64,000 nt of DNA from Pristionchus mayeri (GCA_036245805.1 BTRK01000003.1:7378001-7442000); one strand, 5' to 3'; shown: positions 35,723 through 46,259, counted from the first letter of the stretch. Made by a program: numbers and translations. The notes: generated from the sequence alone by a model not told the origin.

Positions 35723-35860
35723 CGAGGCGGCTTACAACTCCCGCTTGCCAAAGCTGCTGGGAGAGGGAAACTGGGGGAGGGAAGCAGAGACGGGGGGACG
35801 AAATTCGCACCCCACCGCTCGCGACTAGCGTTGAAGACCAGAATCAGATACAAGACCAGA

Positions 35861-36394
35861 AAGATACATCATGCAAGATTTATGACGTTCGGGGAGAATA
35901 TGCTGTCCCAATTCGGGAAAGAACAATACAACGAACACTACATTCTATGTAAAGACTCTCACACAGAACAATGCGAGTGTAAAATGAAAGATGTTTTTCA
36001 AAAAAACTGTTCTAGTCAGGGAATGAGACATGGTTAGAGACCGCAAGCCACGCCCACTTTCGGGAATACAGAAATCGCTCAAAATCCGCAAGAGCCGCGG
36101 CAGCTCGAAATCTCAACCAAATCTGGCGATCAAAAGCGATTTCGGTAGCTCTTAGGATCCTTCATAAATGGTCAGTGGAGCAGCTTGATCAATCAATTCT
36201 AATTAGGTCAGCATATGCTAATTAAATTCAGAATAGTCGTAAAATGGGCCATTGTACTCGTGTACAGCTGCTCCATGATTTGTAGTTCCCATCAGTAAGA
36301 TACATCATGCAAAATTGGAAGACTGAGGAATGTTTTTTTTCGATCCGCCGTAAAGGTAAAAAGAATTTGAAAAATAATTGCAAAAAAATGCAAA
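35861..36394. other. Spacer between two retroelements
   Basis: No gene was found. A direct duplication of AAGATACATCATGCAA occurs at 35861 and 36298. Confidence 0.4.
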
Positions 36395-36457
36395 CCACTT
36401 TCAACCGTGGGGATTCGAACCCGACTGTTTGGGAAGCAAGAGATAGACCTCTACCAC
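36388..36457 (-). tRNA. tRNA-like sequence, 3' part (split by the LTR element)
   Basis: On the minus strand it contains GTGGTAGAGG (D-arm-like) and an exact B-box GGTTCGAATCC inside a T-arm-like GGGTTCGAATCCCC, followed by CGGTTGA. The other part is at 43712-43735 across the retrotransposon: TCAATTG there can pair with CGGTTGA here as an acceptor stem. The anticodon region TTGCTTCCCAAAC would suggest Gly, but the anticodon and D stems pair poorly. I read it as a tRNA-derived pseudogene or SINE-like sequence rather than a working tRNA gene. Confidence 0.4.
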
Positions 36458-37145
36458 TGTTCTGACCGGTAGCTTGTTCTCTCTGTGTGATCTCTTTGGA
36501 CTGGACAATGGACTCAGAGTTTATTCATTACATAATACGATACAACACAAGACAGTGGAGTAGGTTCTGCATGAGAGAGCTATCAGTCAGACCTTCATGA
36601 CTGGGAAGTCATGGATAGTTTTGCCTCCTCTAGTGATCGACTGTATGACAGGGTTATTATGGATAGGGTCCTATTAGAGTTAGTTAGAATTAGTTATGAC
36701 GGAGATATGACGGGGACACCTATCGCCTAAGGGAAGGATACACATCAATCTATCTAGAGGGAGAACGGCTTGGTTAGTACCAGACTCTCACACTCTCGTG
36801 TAGAGGAGAAGAGAGTTATTCTCGTGGGAGATTAGGGATAAATACATCAGGCATTATGCCACCTTTCAAAGGGGAAGGGCGCAAGAGCGCCCAACGAGAG
36901 GGAAAGGTGCCATAGCTATTACTGCCATGAGAGCCGGTAGACGAATCACATCTACTCTCTTCTCGGTCTCCCTTTTATAGGAGACGAATTCCCATAACTC
37001 TAAATGGGTAGGCGAACGATATAGCTAGTGCTATTGTGCGACTCCCCTCCAGCTTGGTTGTTTATGAGATTCGAGAAACGAATTCAGATGAATCCTCTCC
37101 CTCTGACTACTTTGGTCTTTAGTCAATGGGAGAGGAGTCAAGACA
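36458..37145 (-). repeat. LTR (3' LTR in element orientation), 688 bp
   Basis: It has TG...CA ends. It is near-identical to the right LTR over most of its length. It carries an extra block absent from the right LTR (about 36845-36945, including GGCGCAAGAGCGCC). Confidence 0.9.
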
Positions 37146-37775
37146 CTGGGGGGCAGAAAATATTGAGAGCATAGAATGGTCTCAGTAGAACTATGGTCTG
37201 TGATAGGGTTGTCGATAACACCGGTCGTCCAGCAGTCGAATGTGTAACGTAGATGAAAGGAAGATATTCAATGTAATCTATGGAATTGACCTATATGAGT
37301 AGGAGTCCTTGGTTAAAGCGGAAGTGGAATAAAGCAAAAAAATTGCTATATCATTGTTTGTTAAGTGTTTATATTTACATTCGATGTGCAAATGACTTAT
37401 GTGATATGATGAAGATGATATACAATTGTATCTATACAATAAGATGTATTGGAAAAAAAACGAAGAAAGATCTATATTAGGTTTCTATACAGTTTGAGTT
37501 ATAAAACAATGGATATGAGTAAATGAAAAAGGTTCTATGTGGAGACAGGGCAAGTGATCTATAGGCCGAGGAAAAGATCTATTGTAGTGAGGGAGCTATT
37601 GCGGAATCGGTATATGCAAAGAGAAGATATATGAAAATGAAATGTTATACTGTTTATGTTCTTGTTTATATCTCACTTGGCATACGGATTGAGTCCGCAT
37701 AATGCAGAATTGTGCGTAGTGGCCGGGGCCCGCACTTCTACGCAAAAAGGGGCGCTTTGTTTTTCCCGTTGTCTA

Positions 37776-39066
37776 CAGGGTGTCCAAAAAGTATTGTTAC
37801 ACGGATAAAACCATGTATCTTTCTTTAAAAGCAACATAGACAACTCAAACGGGGCACAGTATTTATCAGTGACCATATGAACATAACAATGCACGATCAC
37901 TCGATCTGGCCTCCATTGGCCGCGATGACCTCTCTGAGACGACGAGGGACCGAGTCGATGACGGCCCGCAGGTAAGGGACGTCGATCTTCTCCCATGCCT
38001 TGAGAAGGGCTGCCTTGAGGGAATCGCGGTTCTTGTGGCGAGTAGAGCAGGCCTCCTTCTCCAACACTGACCAAATGCTGAAGTCCAGAGGGTTGAGATC
38101 GGGGGAGTTCGAGGGCCATTCCTCACTCGAGATGAAGTCGGGCAGATGGGCGCGACACCATGCCTGCGTCACTTTTGCCGAGTGAGCAGGCGCTGAATCC
38201 TGTTGGAAGGTCCAGCGAGCCCCTTTGAAGTGGGAGCGGGACCAGGGGAGAAGGGCCTTCTGGAGAATTGCCCTGGTGTAGTACTCCTTGTTGATCTTGA
38301 CCCCGGGATCCACGAACACGAGAGGAGTCTTGCCCGTCGAGCACACACCAGCCCAAACCATCAGTGCCTGGGGGTGGGCAATGCGAGAGATGGTTCTACC
38401 TCTGGCGTCAGCTTGCTGAGGAGACTTGGCGATGATCCTGGTGTTCTGACTGTTGTAGACCTCCTCGACTGAGAACAGCTTCTCGTCAGAGTAAACGGTA
38501 GTCAAGTGCTCCCCACGATCGGCCCGCTGAAGGAGCAGCTTGCATCTCTCCAGGCGCTTCTGCTTGTGGACATCAGTGAGGCCATGGCCCTTTCTCATCT
38601 TGTAGGGGTAGGACTTGAGAAGAGAATGAACGATGGCACACACGGATCCTTTGGAGATCTTGAGATCCTTAGCCATCTTCCTGATGGATCGTTTGGCATT
38701 GCGATTCACTCTCTTCTCCACGATTCTCCTGTTCTTCTGAGTGAGAGCGGTCTTGGGTCTTCCTGATCTTGGACGGTCCTTCGCAGTGCCCAACTGCTTG
38801 AAACGGGAGATGGTGCGATAGACTGTCATTCGGGAAATACGAAGCTTCCTCCTGATGGAATCTGGGGGGTCGCCAAGGGTCCAAAGGTTGATAATAGTTT
38901 GACGATAGCGATTTGGACGAACCATGACTATGGGAAACTAATTAGTAGGTTCCCTCAACGCACCGAAGGGTGGGCTCAAACGTGTTATTACAGGTTTTGA
39001 CAACTCGACCTACATGTTAAAAAAAATCGCGTTTCAAAAGTGTAACAATACTTTTTGGACACCCTG
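37776..39066 (-). mobile_element. Tc1/mariner (DD37D) element inserted in env
   Basis: The 28-bp perfect inverted ends begin CAGGGTGTCCAAAAAGTATT and are flanked by TA on both sides. The 1,291-bp element carries one intact transposase ORF. It interrupts the envelope pseudogene, so it arrived after the LTR element. Confidence 0.93.
37897..38925 (-). CDS. Tc1/mariner transposase, DD37D type, intact
   Basis: This 342-residue single-exon ORF should excise and insert its element at TA sites. The N-terminal paired helix-turn-helix region is at 1-120 (YRQTIINLWTLGDPPDSIRR, RPRSGRPKTALTQKN, the second HTH near ISKGSVCAIVHSLL). The catalytic motifs are YSDEKLFSVE, WTFQQDSAPAHSAK and EWPSNSPDLNPLDFSIWS. 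I count 37 residues between the second and third aspartates, which indicates the DD37D (maT-like) group rather than DD34D mariner or DD34E Tc1. All catalytic residues and the full length are present with perfect TIRs, so activity is plausible. Confidence 0.93.
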   Translation of the reverse strand: MVRPNRYRQTIINLWTLGDPPDSIRRKLRISRMTVYRTISRFKQLGTAKDRPRSGRPKTALTQKNRRIVEKRVNRNAKRSIRKMAKDLKISKGSVCAIVHSLLKSYPYKMRKGHGLTDVHKQKRLERCKLLLQRADRGEHLTTVYSDEKLFSVEEVYNSQNTRIIAKSPQQADARGRTISRIAHPQALMVWAGVCSTGKTPLVFVDPGVKINKEYYTRAILQKALLPWSRSHFKGARWTFQQDSAPAHSAKVTQAWCRAHLPDFISSEEWPSNSPDLNPLDFSIWSVLEKEACSTRHKNRDSLKAALLKAWEKIDVPYLRAVIDSVPRRLREVIAANGGQIE

Positions 39067-41240
39067 TATGCATTTGGTATTCAGGATAGGCAATGGGGGA
39101 ACGGATGAGCTTGTCAATTTCAGAGATATCGAGTATTTCTCATTGATATATTCGGAATTTCCGAGTTTTATATCAATTTTCGCAGTAGTACTATTCTTTA
39201 AGGATATCTCAATGGACAGATCGAGTTCGGAAGTCCATGATGGACAACTGAATATCTCATAGATTATATCGGAGCTAGGAGCTGCGAAAGTTCTATAAAA
39301 GATGCACGCGTATGAAAATATTCCGCAGCCACATGCCCAACCACAGCCGTCATGGCAATAGGAGAATCCTGGTGAGTTATTACATAAATCCGAAAATTCT
39401 GCAATTTTCGAATCTAACTTCACGGCACCGCAACTGTCTCCGTTTTGCACAACTGCCTTTAAAGGAGTGCTCCGGGGAATGAATATTAGTGGGTCCCACC
39501 ACGAAAATTCTGCGCTCGCAATGGGAAACTGTAGCGATTTTGCCCCTAGAATGAGCTGAAACGTATGTAGAACGAGTGAAACATAAACGAACCAATCACG
39601 ACCCTGCGCTTTCAATGAACTTTGGGCGTATGTAATTAGCCTCGTATGCGTCTGTGGAACTTCGTACAAAGTGATTTCGAATCGGATGAATATACTCTAC
39701 AGGATCCACACTGTGACTATAAGTGCCTAAATATTCCCCGGGTCACCCCTTTAAGACGACATCGCTTTACGGATTCCTTTGCTATGTGGTGATCTCGAGT
39801 GAAATACTCTGATTGTTTATTGCATTTGAAAATTATGGCTTTGGGTTTTATGATGATACTGCCTATCACCGAGCTGTCTTTGTCCTTTAATGCAAGGCAC
39901 ACCTCTTGACCGTGTGGGGTCAAACTCAATGATGTAACTTAATCAAAGGTGCACGTTTCAGTATCTGTGTCTACGTTGAAGATGCATTTCGCTTGAGATG
40001 CAGTTAGACTCACAACGTTGGCACATGGTTCTATTTCAGGTAGGAAGAGAAACACCAGATTTATGGCTAGCATTAGATATGGCTTGCGCAGCCTAGGTAC
40101 GTTACGTGATCCTTTCTTATAGACCCAATTTTTTGTCTGTTCTCTGCGACCCGGGAACCATGCCCTAGGGAAGCAAATAATGAACCAGACTGAGCGGGCT
40201 ATAATGCGAACAATATTTCGCAAAGCACGAAAAGTATATATCACGCAGTGGACTATTATGAACTGCAAAATGCAGTACACAAAAAACTGGAAAATCGTTG
40301 AGAATAGTAGCAAACCAACGGCTGCTGCTATAACCCAAGTGATGTAATTCCAGCATGATGTATTACGAATGTATTGAATGCATAACCGACATTCTATGAG
40401 TTCGCACAATGGATTCTTTCTGCATGAGATACTTGAGTTGTATACGAGTTCGTTATCAATGAAAAGTGTTATGTCGGCTGTATAATCAAAGGATAATAAA
40501 TCCGTAGGAAATATGAGAAAATTTTTCTCAGGTGCATATGAATTTTCTATACAAAAATCATCAATACATGCTTGCGCGGTCACATATTCGCTTGGAGTGT
40601 ATATCAATATCCCACCTTTGGTGCAATCGAGCATCACATCGGTGAGGATATTCGGTCTCGCTCTTGGGTACGGATAATATTTTATTCTATTGTAGCCCCA
40701 ATTTTTTATCGGAATTATATAGTAATCTATAGTCAGATGAGGAACGGTGTCCTCATAAAGGCAGAATATATTGGATTTGGAACCGCATTTGTTCAATGCA
40801 CAGAAGTAATCCGTGCCCACCACTTCTCCATTCGTGGTAACATCTGTTTGATCTATGTTAGAGGTATTGAGACAAAGGAAACCATGTCGTGGAGATATTT
40901 GAGGATATCTAATCTGCACCCCGGATGAATCGATAGTGTGCGTTGAATTATCAAAGAGGGTTATTTTAATGAATAATTCCGAATCGGCATCAGCGCTACA
41001 CTTAGTAGAAGGGTTTATTGAGCACATTCGAACAGTTGCGTTCTTCCAATTTTTCTCTCTATTTCTGCTTCTGATGGGATCAATTCCTTAGTACGAATGG
41101 GGAACGTGCATATATTTGCCCATTTCTCGCACATGCAGTTTTGACCGCAATATGAGTTGGGGACATTACTGACGAATTTATCGATAGTGTTGACATATCC
41201 TGAGTCACACTCTACGGTTTTATAGCAAATCTCTCCGGTG

Positions 41241-43027
41241 GAATGTTTATTAGGAAATATCGCTCATTTACAATAAGCAACGCGAAACGGAGTATATGGA
41301 AACGATAATTTTTAGTGTAGTTATTGATTGGTTATTGAGTGGTGCGGAAAAATATATTACAACGGAACTATTACAGTATATTTGAAGTTCTATTTGGACA
41401 TACAACGATAAACTAACTATTGAATTGTTGGAACTATAAGTTTCGATGTCATGACTATTGATTGTCAATAGGTGAGAGGGAGTACGAAAAATAATAGGGA
41501 AAATAAATAGAGAAATGTTAGAGGGTTAAATGCAAGCAGATAGATGGAAAAGATCGAAAGGATCGAGATCAGAAGAGCGAGCCTAACTGGACTAAAAAGC
41601 GGAAAAAGCTGAGATTAGATGATTGAGAATGAGATCAGAAAATGAGTAGTGAAACGCTTTTGATGATCAGTCAATTGCGCAACACGGATGAGAGATAAAT
41701 GTGTCGACAGAAATGCTGCAGTGGTAGGTGGGTAGAAGGGCGCGCAAATTACAGCGGGACTTGGCCCTAGACTGTGGATGGGACGAATTGCCCGGGGGTG
41801 CAACTGAGCAACACCCCCTGTGCGGGACAACCTTGATAGGGCGCGATGCGCTAACTACTAAGGCCCTGAGGGATACTTAGCCCAGTATGTGTCGCGAATT
41901 AGCAACATAACGGTTTCCTCTGGCGGGGTATTGACCCTACGCGCCAGGGGGAATTCTCACCTATAGGCATGGTGAGTGGCAGCAAGTCATGAACATACCT
42001 ATGTCGAAGGACTATAGTATTTTTATCACTCGCATGGAGTGCCAAAGTTGAAGGCTGGTAACTTTCTCTATGTTCAAAGTCTGCGATTATGTGGACGATA
42101 TTACGCAAAACAGCGTGTATTTATCACTCAATGAGTGTCAAGGTTAAAGGCTGACACCTGCGCTATCAGTAAATCCAAAGGTTGAAGGCTTGGGACCTTG
42201 TTTTCCAAAGGTTGAAGGCTTGGGGCCTTGTTTTCCAAAGGTTGAAGGCTTGGGACCTTGTTTTCCAAAGGTTGAAGGCTTGGGACCTTGTTTTCCAAAG
42301 GTTGAAGGCTTGGGACCTTGTTTTAACTTAGAATTCTAGGGTGCAAAAGGGAGATAGAAGCGCAGCAAATAAAAAAGGTGCAACAAGCGAAAAGCTGGAA
42401 AAAGGTTTGCTCTGTCTTGCGTCTGGTGCATTGGAAGCATACTGTATATGGGTATTTAGCCTTTGCGCGTTTCCTATCCAAGAATCTATCTTCCAATAGA
42501 TGAAATTCACCGCAGTATCTATTGCTTAGCTATGCAACGGAAACTATGTAATGGCGAAAGGTGAAATCTCAAAAGAACCCACTGCTACCGCATCAAAGGA
42601 GGAACCGGCGACGTGGAGAGCAGCAAGGCTTGGAAGAGCGAGAGCGTGGAGCGAGAGCGCAGGGCGAGTCGAGTCGAGGATCTGGCTGAAAATGGAGGAG
42701 CAGAGCCCCTACTAGTATCGGAAGCTATGCTCCGCCCATTTACCATAACCGGAGGTCGAATGGGCACTTCTGTTCAATACGGGGAAGAGTCATCGCTTCC
42801 CCTCAGCTATATTGCCAGGAACCACATGGGAGTGATTAAACATCCATGACAAACCTATCTGAGGGTGTTACTGTATTGAACCAACAGTCGAGTGGGTAGC
42901 TACCGTAATCGGACAGTGGTCGGGTGAATATTTGCAGTGCCGATAGCTGGAACTACTGTGTTTTTATTCGTCTCTTCCGGAGATCAGATCAGAGTTCAAA
43001 TTACCAGTGGTTTCTGTGGCATACCAT
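41241..43027 (-). other. Internal region of the LTR element without recognisable gag-pol
   Basis: The frames present, such as 41615-41830 and 42585-42767 (minus), are short and show no zinc knuckle, protease or polymerase motif. It includes the 30-bp tandem array. Confidence 0.55.
42175..42324 (-). repeat. Five 30-bp tandem repeats inside the LTR element
   Basis: There are five near-identical units of CCAAAGGTTGAAGGCTTGGG plus ACCTTGTTTT. Related single units lie upstream at 42050 and 42138. It sits in the internal region on the 5' side of env, where a leader or gag would be expected. Confidence 0.85.
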
Positions 43028-43045
43028 AGTATAACGTGGTCGCCA
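43028..43045 (-). promoter_or_regulatory. Putative primer binding site
   Basis: Immediately inside the 5' LTR, the minus strand reads TGGCGACCACGTTATAC. A start of TGG directly after the LTR is standard for a site complementary to the CCA-ending 3' terminus of a tRNA. Which tRNA cannot be decided by eye; an Arg tRNA would fit the habits of BEL/Pao elements. Confidence 0.5.
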
Positions 43046-43711
43046 TGTTCTGACCGGTAGCTTGTTCTCTCTGTGTGATCTCTTTGTACTGGACAATGGA
43101 CTCAGAGTTTATTCATTACATAATACGATACAACACAAGACAGTGGAGTAGGTTCTGTATTAGAGAGCTATCAGTCAGACCTTCATGACTGGGAAGTCAT
43201 GGATAGTTTTGCCTCCTCTAGTGATCGACTGTATGACAGGGTTATTATGGATAGGGTCCTATTAGAGTTAGTTAGAATTAGTTATGACGGAGATATGACG
43301 GGGACACCTATCGCCTAAGGGAAGGATGCACATCAATCTATCTAGAGGGAGAACGGCTTGGTTAGTACCAGACTCTCACACTTTCGTGTAGAGGAGAAGA
43401 GAGTTATTCTCGTGGGAGATTAGGGTAGACGAATCACATCTACTCTCTTCTCGGTCTCCCTTTTATAGGAGACGAATTCCCATAACTCTAAATGAGAAGC
43501 CGGTAGACGAATCACATCTACTATCTTCTCGGTCTCCCTTTTATAGGAGACGAATTTCCATAACTCAAAATGGGTAGGCGAACGATATAGCTAGTGCAAT
43601 TGTGCGACTCCCCTCCAGCTTGGTTGTTTATGAGATTCGAGAAACGAATTCGGATGAATCCTCTCCCTCTGACTACTTTGGTCTTTAGTCGATGGGAGAG
43701 GAGTCAAGACA
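43046..43711 (-). repeat. LTR (5' LTR in element orientation), 666 bp
   Basis: It has TG...CA ends. It contains a local duplication of GGTAGACGAATCACATCTAC (43428 and 43503) where the left LTR has one copy. CCCTTTTATAGGAG could contain a TATA-like promoter element on the opposite strand; orientation makes this uncertain. Confidence 0.9.
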
Positions 43712-43991
43712 ACCACCACACCAATTGAGCAGACGCTCGGTGGCGATAAGGAGTTGTATATTTTCTTTCCGGCGTGCATATTCTTCCCACTATCCCGATT
43801 TCGAGCATTCCCCCGTTGAGAGCGAGATGGAGGTTTTTTGATAATAACTCGGAACAGAGTGAAGATATCGCCTTAAATCAAAAAGCATTGTCTTATTCAG
43901 ACCGTTAGGGCTACATTAGGCTTAAAAATTGCCTCGTGATAAGATTTTGACAGAACGCATTGTGGTCTCTAGACATGGTCATATGGCGAGC

Positions 43992-44106
43992 AGTGATGCC
44001 AAATCGGCGCGCGCTCTCCTCGTTTCACACGCTCTCTCGCTCTGTCTGACCGGCGAGAGAGCGTGTGAAACGAGGAGAGCGCGCGCCGATTTGGAATCAC
44101 TAATGG
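43992..44106. repeat. Near-perfect hairpin repeat, longest arms of the family
   Basis: AGTGATGCCAAATCGGCGCG and CGCTCTCCTCGTTTCACACG pair with their complements on the far side of a short CTCTGTCTGACCGGC loop. The mismatches are very few, giving arms of about 50 bp. It is the best-preserved member and probably the youngest. A related diverged copy is at 10990-11110. Confidence 0.75.
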
Positions 44107-44149
44107 CGAGGCATGGAAGAGAAGTAATGGGGAGAGATAGAAGGGCGAT

Positions 44150-44440
44150 TTTATTGCGGTCAGGGCATTGAATGGGACGGATCGTCTGCTCTCCGCCCTC
44201 CGACCTCCTCCTTCTTCCTCTCTCATTCTCCCTCTCTTACTACCTATCCCTACTGCCTATTCTTTCATATTCCTCCCTCTCTCCCTGCCCCTCACTCATC
44301 CTTCCCCGTTGTATCTCTCCCTTTTCAACCGTCCTCATCGTCTTTTCTCCTTAATCTCGCTACTATGCAAATGGACCCTTTCAATGGAAGGTGTAAGGTC
44401 ACTCGATACTCATTCATTCTCTTCGGGGATGAGACATCAG
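44150..44440 (+). repeat. Partial copy of the 50041-50775 repeat family
   Basis: It shares ATTGAATGGGACGGATC, a long pyrimidine tract, CTACTATGCAAATG, AAGGTCACTCGATAC and GATGAGACATCAG with 50440-50760 in order. Confidence 0.6.
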
Positions 44441-45278
44441 GTCAAGATATATGTCAAGGTCGAGAATACACACACATCGTTTATCATACGAAAACATTGA
44501 ATACAATAGAAATAAAGATAAATATGAATATATTTCTCACTCTTGTAAGCTTCCTCCATCTCTTTTCTAATAGTCACATTCACGAAGCGGTCTTCATAGT
44601 ATCGTCCCGAATTAAAATTCCGCTACGAATGACTCGATGTTTGCGATTGTAACAAACTTTTTGTTACAAAATTTGGTAACACTCAAAACACACTTTCATG
44701 GGTCATGTTTGTATTCATTCGATGCGTAATCATCGCGTCTTTCGCTAAATATCACTCAAAAAATTAAAAAATCAATAGTTTAGCCGATATTTTTTTTTTT
44801 ATAAAATAAAATCAGTTTGTGACTGTCATGGCAACATTTTGCAGCACTTGTGCCCGGCTTGGCCTACGACTTTTTCTTAATCGCGAAATTGCCGCGTTTC
44901 CCCTCGGTTTTCCATGTTTATGTTGCAATTTTTACTTGTTTTGTGTTTCAGGGTTCTTCTAAAATTCGAATAGATATTATGCGGAGTAAAAGAAGACCTC
45001 TTTCAAGAGGAGGCCACTAAAGAATGGTAAGTTAAGTTTTACCCTTCACTTTCCTCTGTTTTTGATCAATTTGTGGCCTTTTTTCTTTCCAATTATTTCT
45101 TAAATAATGCCAAAATGCTGTCAGTTCGTTGTTCAGGCGTCCTCTAGGCGACCACAAAACAGTCTTTCATCAGTTCATCGTCAACAAAATGAGAAGCAGT
45201 GGATCAGATAGATAGTGGGTTATTTTGTAAATATGTGTATATTTCTCTGATTTTGAGTCATCCTTGAACAATTGTCAG

Positions 45279-45849
45279 TGGCGGTGGATCCGGGTACAGT
45301 AGCGGAGGTCGTAGTGGCGGAGGCTACGGAGGTTCAGGTGGAGGATACGGTGGAGGCCGCGGAGGTAAATTTTTCCCACCGGTTTGGTTTCAGTGGTAAT
45401 GATTGCTTATTAAGGCGGAGGAGGATTCGGCGGTGGAGGTGGAGGAGGCCAGGGATCTGCCGGAGGCAGACTTCGTGAGATCGACTGGTCTCGTCAGAAG
45501 TTGAACCCAATCAACAAGGACTTTTGCGAGGAGAATCCCGCAGTCACCGCCAGAGCACAGGCAAATGGTTCAATTTTTACATTAATTTTTAGGCGAATAG
45601 GGCGAGGCTAAAACTGAAAACCGCCAATATTGTTCATTGAATTTTTATTGTTCGAGTATTAGAAAATTTAAATTACATTTCAGTTCGAAATCGGCCAGTG
45701 GATCACCGCGAACCAAGTCACCCTGGAGGGTCGCGGAATCCCCCGTCCCGTCTTCGAATTTAGCGAGTGGTTGATATGCTGTACCACAACTTCCAAAAGC
45801 CCACCGTCATCCAATCAATTTCTTGGCCGATCGCGATGGCTGAGGGAAG
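45279..45849 (+). pseudogene. DEAD-box RNA helicase (DDX5/DDX17-like), 5' fragment
   Basis: The exons 45279-45364 and 45415-45560 encode a Gly/Arg-rich N-terminus. They are followed by LREIDWSRQKLNPINKDFC and EENPAVTARAQ. Exon 45684-45849 gives FEIGQWITANQVTLEGRGIP and, after a frame break near 45770, KPTVIQSISWPIAM, the Q-motif region that contacts ATP in DEAD-box helicases. Nothing downstream encodes the two RecA-like domains. The gene is therefore cut off at the start of the helicase core by the element beginning at 45800. The second intron starts with GC (45561), not GT; phase and family alignment require this site. The frame break and truncation make it a pseudogene. Confidence 0.75.
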
Positions 45850-46259
45850 ACGCTTGCGGTCAGTTTTAATTGCATATTTGTTTCCAAATCGAGTCCTAGC
45901 AATAGTTAAGGATATATTGCTCCTAGTAATTGTACAAGGCTATATTGCTTAGTCCTAGTAATTGTAAATTAGATTTTTGGTCATCAGCTAAAGCATCGAT
46001 AAAACTAAAAACTTTATTCATAGTCCTTTGGATTCTATAATCATGCATTTTTCAGTTTCCCCTCGCTCGGCCCAGCGACTTCGTCCAGATTTAAGGCTTG
46101 TATTTTTTGTTCGTTTAATTGTAATGTTTCCTAGTAAATGATTATTTAATTGAGAATATGGTTTATTCTGAAGACACTACAGGGTATAACAACAAATAGT
46201 GGATAGGGAATAAAGGCGGGGGGGGAGAGGATACATAGGGATAACTTCTGGAAGGGAAA

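Larger units (their letters stand above)
32931..35860 (-). mobile_element. RTE-type non-LTR retrotransposon, apparently complete ORF
   Basis: On the minus strand it consists of a short leader (to about 35860), one long endonuclease-reverse transcriptase ORF, a ~60-bp 3' tail and a terminal (ATTG)n microsatellite at 32931-32954. Short 3' UTRs ending in simple repeats rather than poly-A are characteristic of the RTE clade. The 5' boundary is an estimate. Confidence 0.8.
37673..41240 (-). pseudogene. Phlebovirus-glycoprotein-like envelope gene, decayed and split
   Basis: The reading order is minus. The segment 41240-41030 is Cys-rich (YCGQNCMCEKW). The 362-codon frame 41027-39939 has more ectodomain, a long hydrophobic anchor (ITWVIAAAVGLLLFSTIFQF) and a basic tail. 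It ends with an internal signal-like helix (YLMLAINLVFLFLPEIEPC), the usual Gn/Gc junction layout. 39929-39717 continues in the same frame after a stop. 39669-39067 carries the fusion-protein-like Cys cluster (CGWACGCGIFSYACIFYR). The rest lies at 37773-37673, beyond the inserted transposon. Breaks: a frame change near 41030, a stop at 39939, a stop and frame change between 39717 and 39669, and the insertion at 39067. Family: phlebovirus G2-like Env of nematode retroelements. Confidence 0.8.
36458..43711 (-). mobile_element. LTR retrotransposon with phlebovirus-like env (env-only copy)
   Basis: Two direct LTRs (36458-37145 and 43046-43711) both run TGTTCTGACCGG...GTCAAGACA. They are flanked by the same 5-bp duplication ACCAC (36453-36457 and 43712-43716). 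The env-like frames are on the minus strand, so the 5' LTR is the right-hand one. The internal ~5.9 kb includes a 1.29-kb Tc1/mariner insertion. I found no gag, protease, reverse transcriptase or integrase motif, so the copy has lost gag-pol or never carried it. Phlebovirus-type Env is known from nematode BEL/Pao elements, and a 5-bp duplication fits that group. Confidence 0.82.
43717..45278. other. Intergenic with repeats
   Basis: It contains a near-perfect hairpin (43992-44106) and a partial copy of the 50041-50775 repeat family (44150-44440). Upstream of the helicase pseudogene, TTTGTGTTTCAG (about 44951) and AATGGTAAGT (about 45025) could be its leader exon. No other gene is supported. 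Confidence 0.4.

Noticed and set aside
42175..42324. Regularly spaced repeats resembling a CRISPR array
   Set aside because: The 30-bp units are directly contiguous with no spacers, and the context is a eukaryotic retrotransposon.
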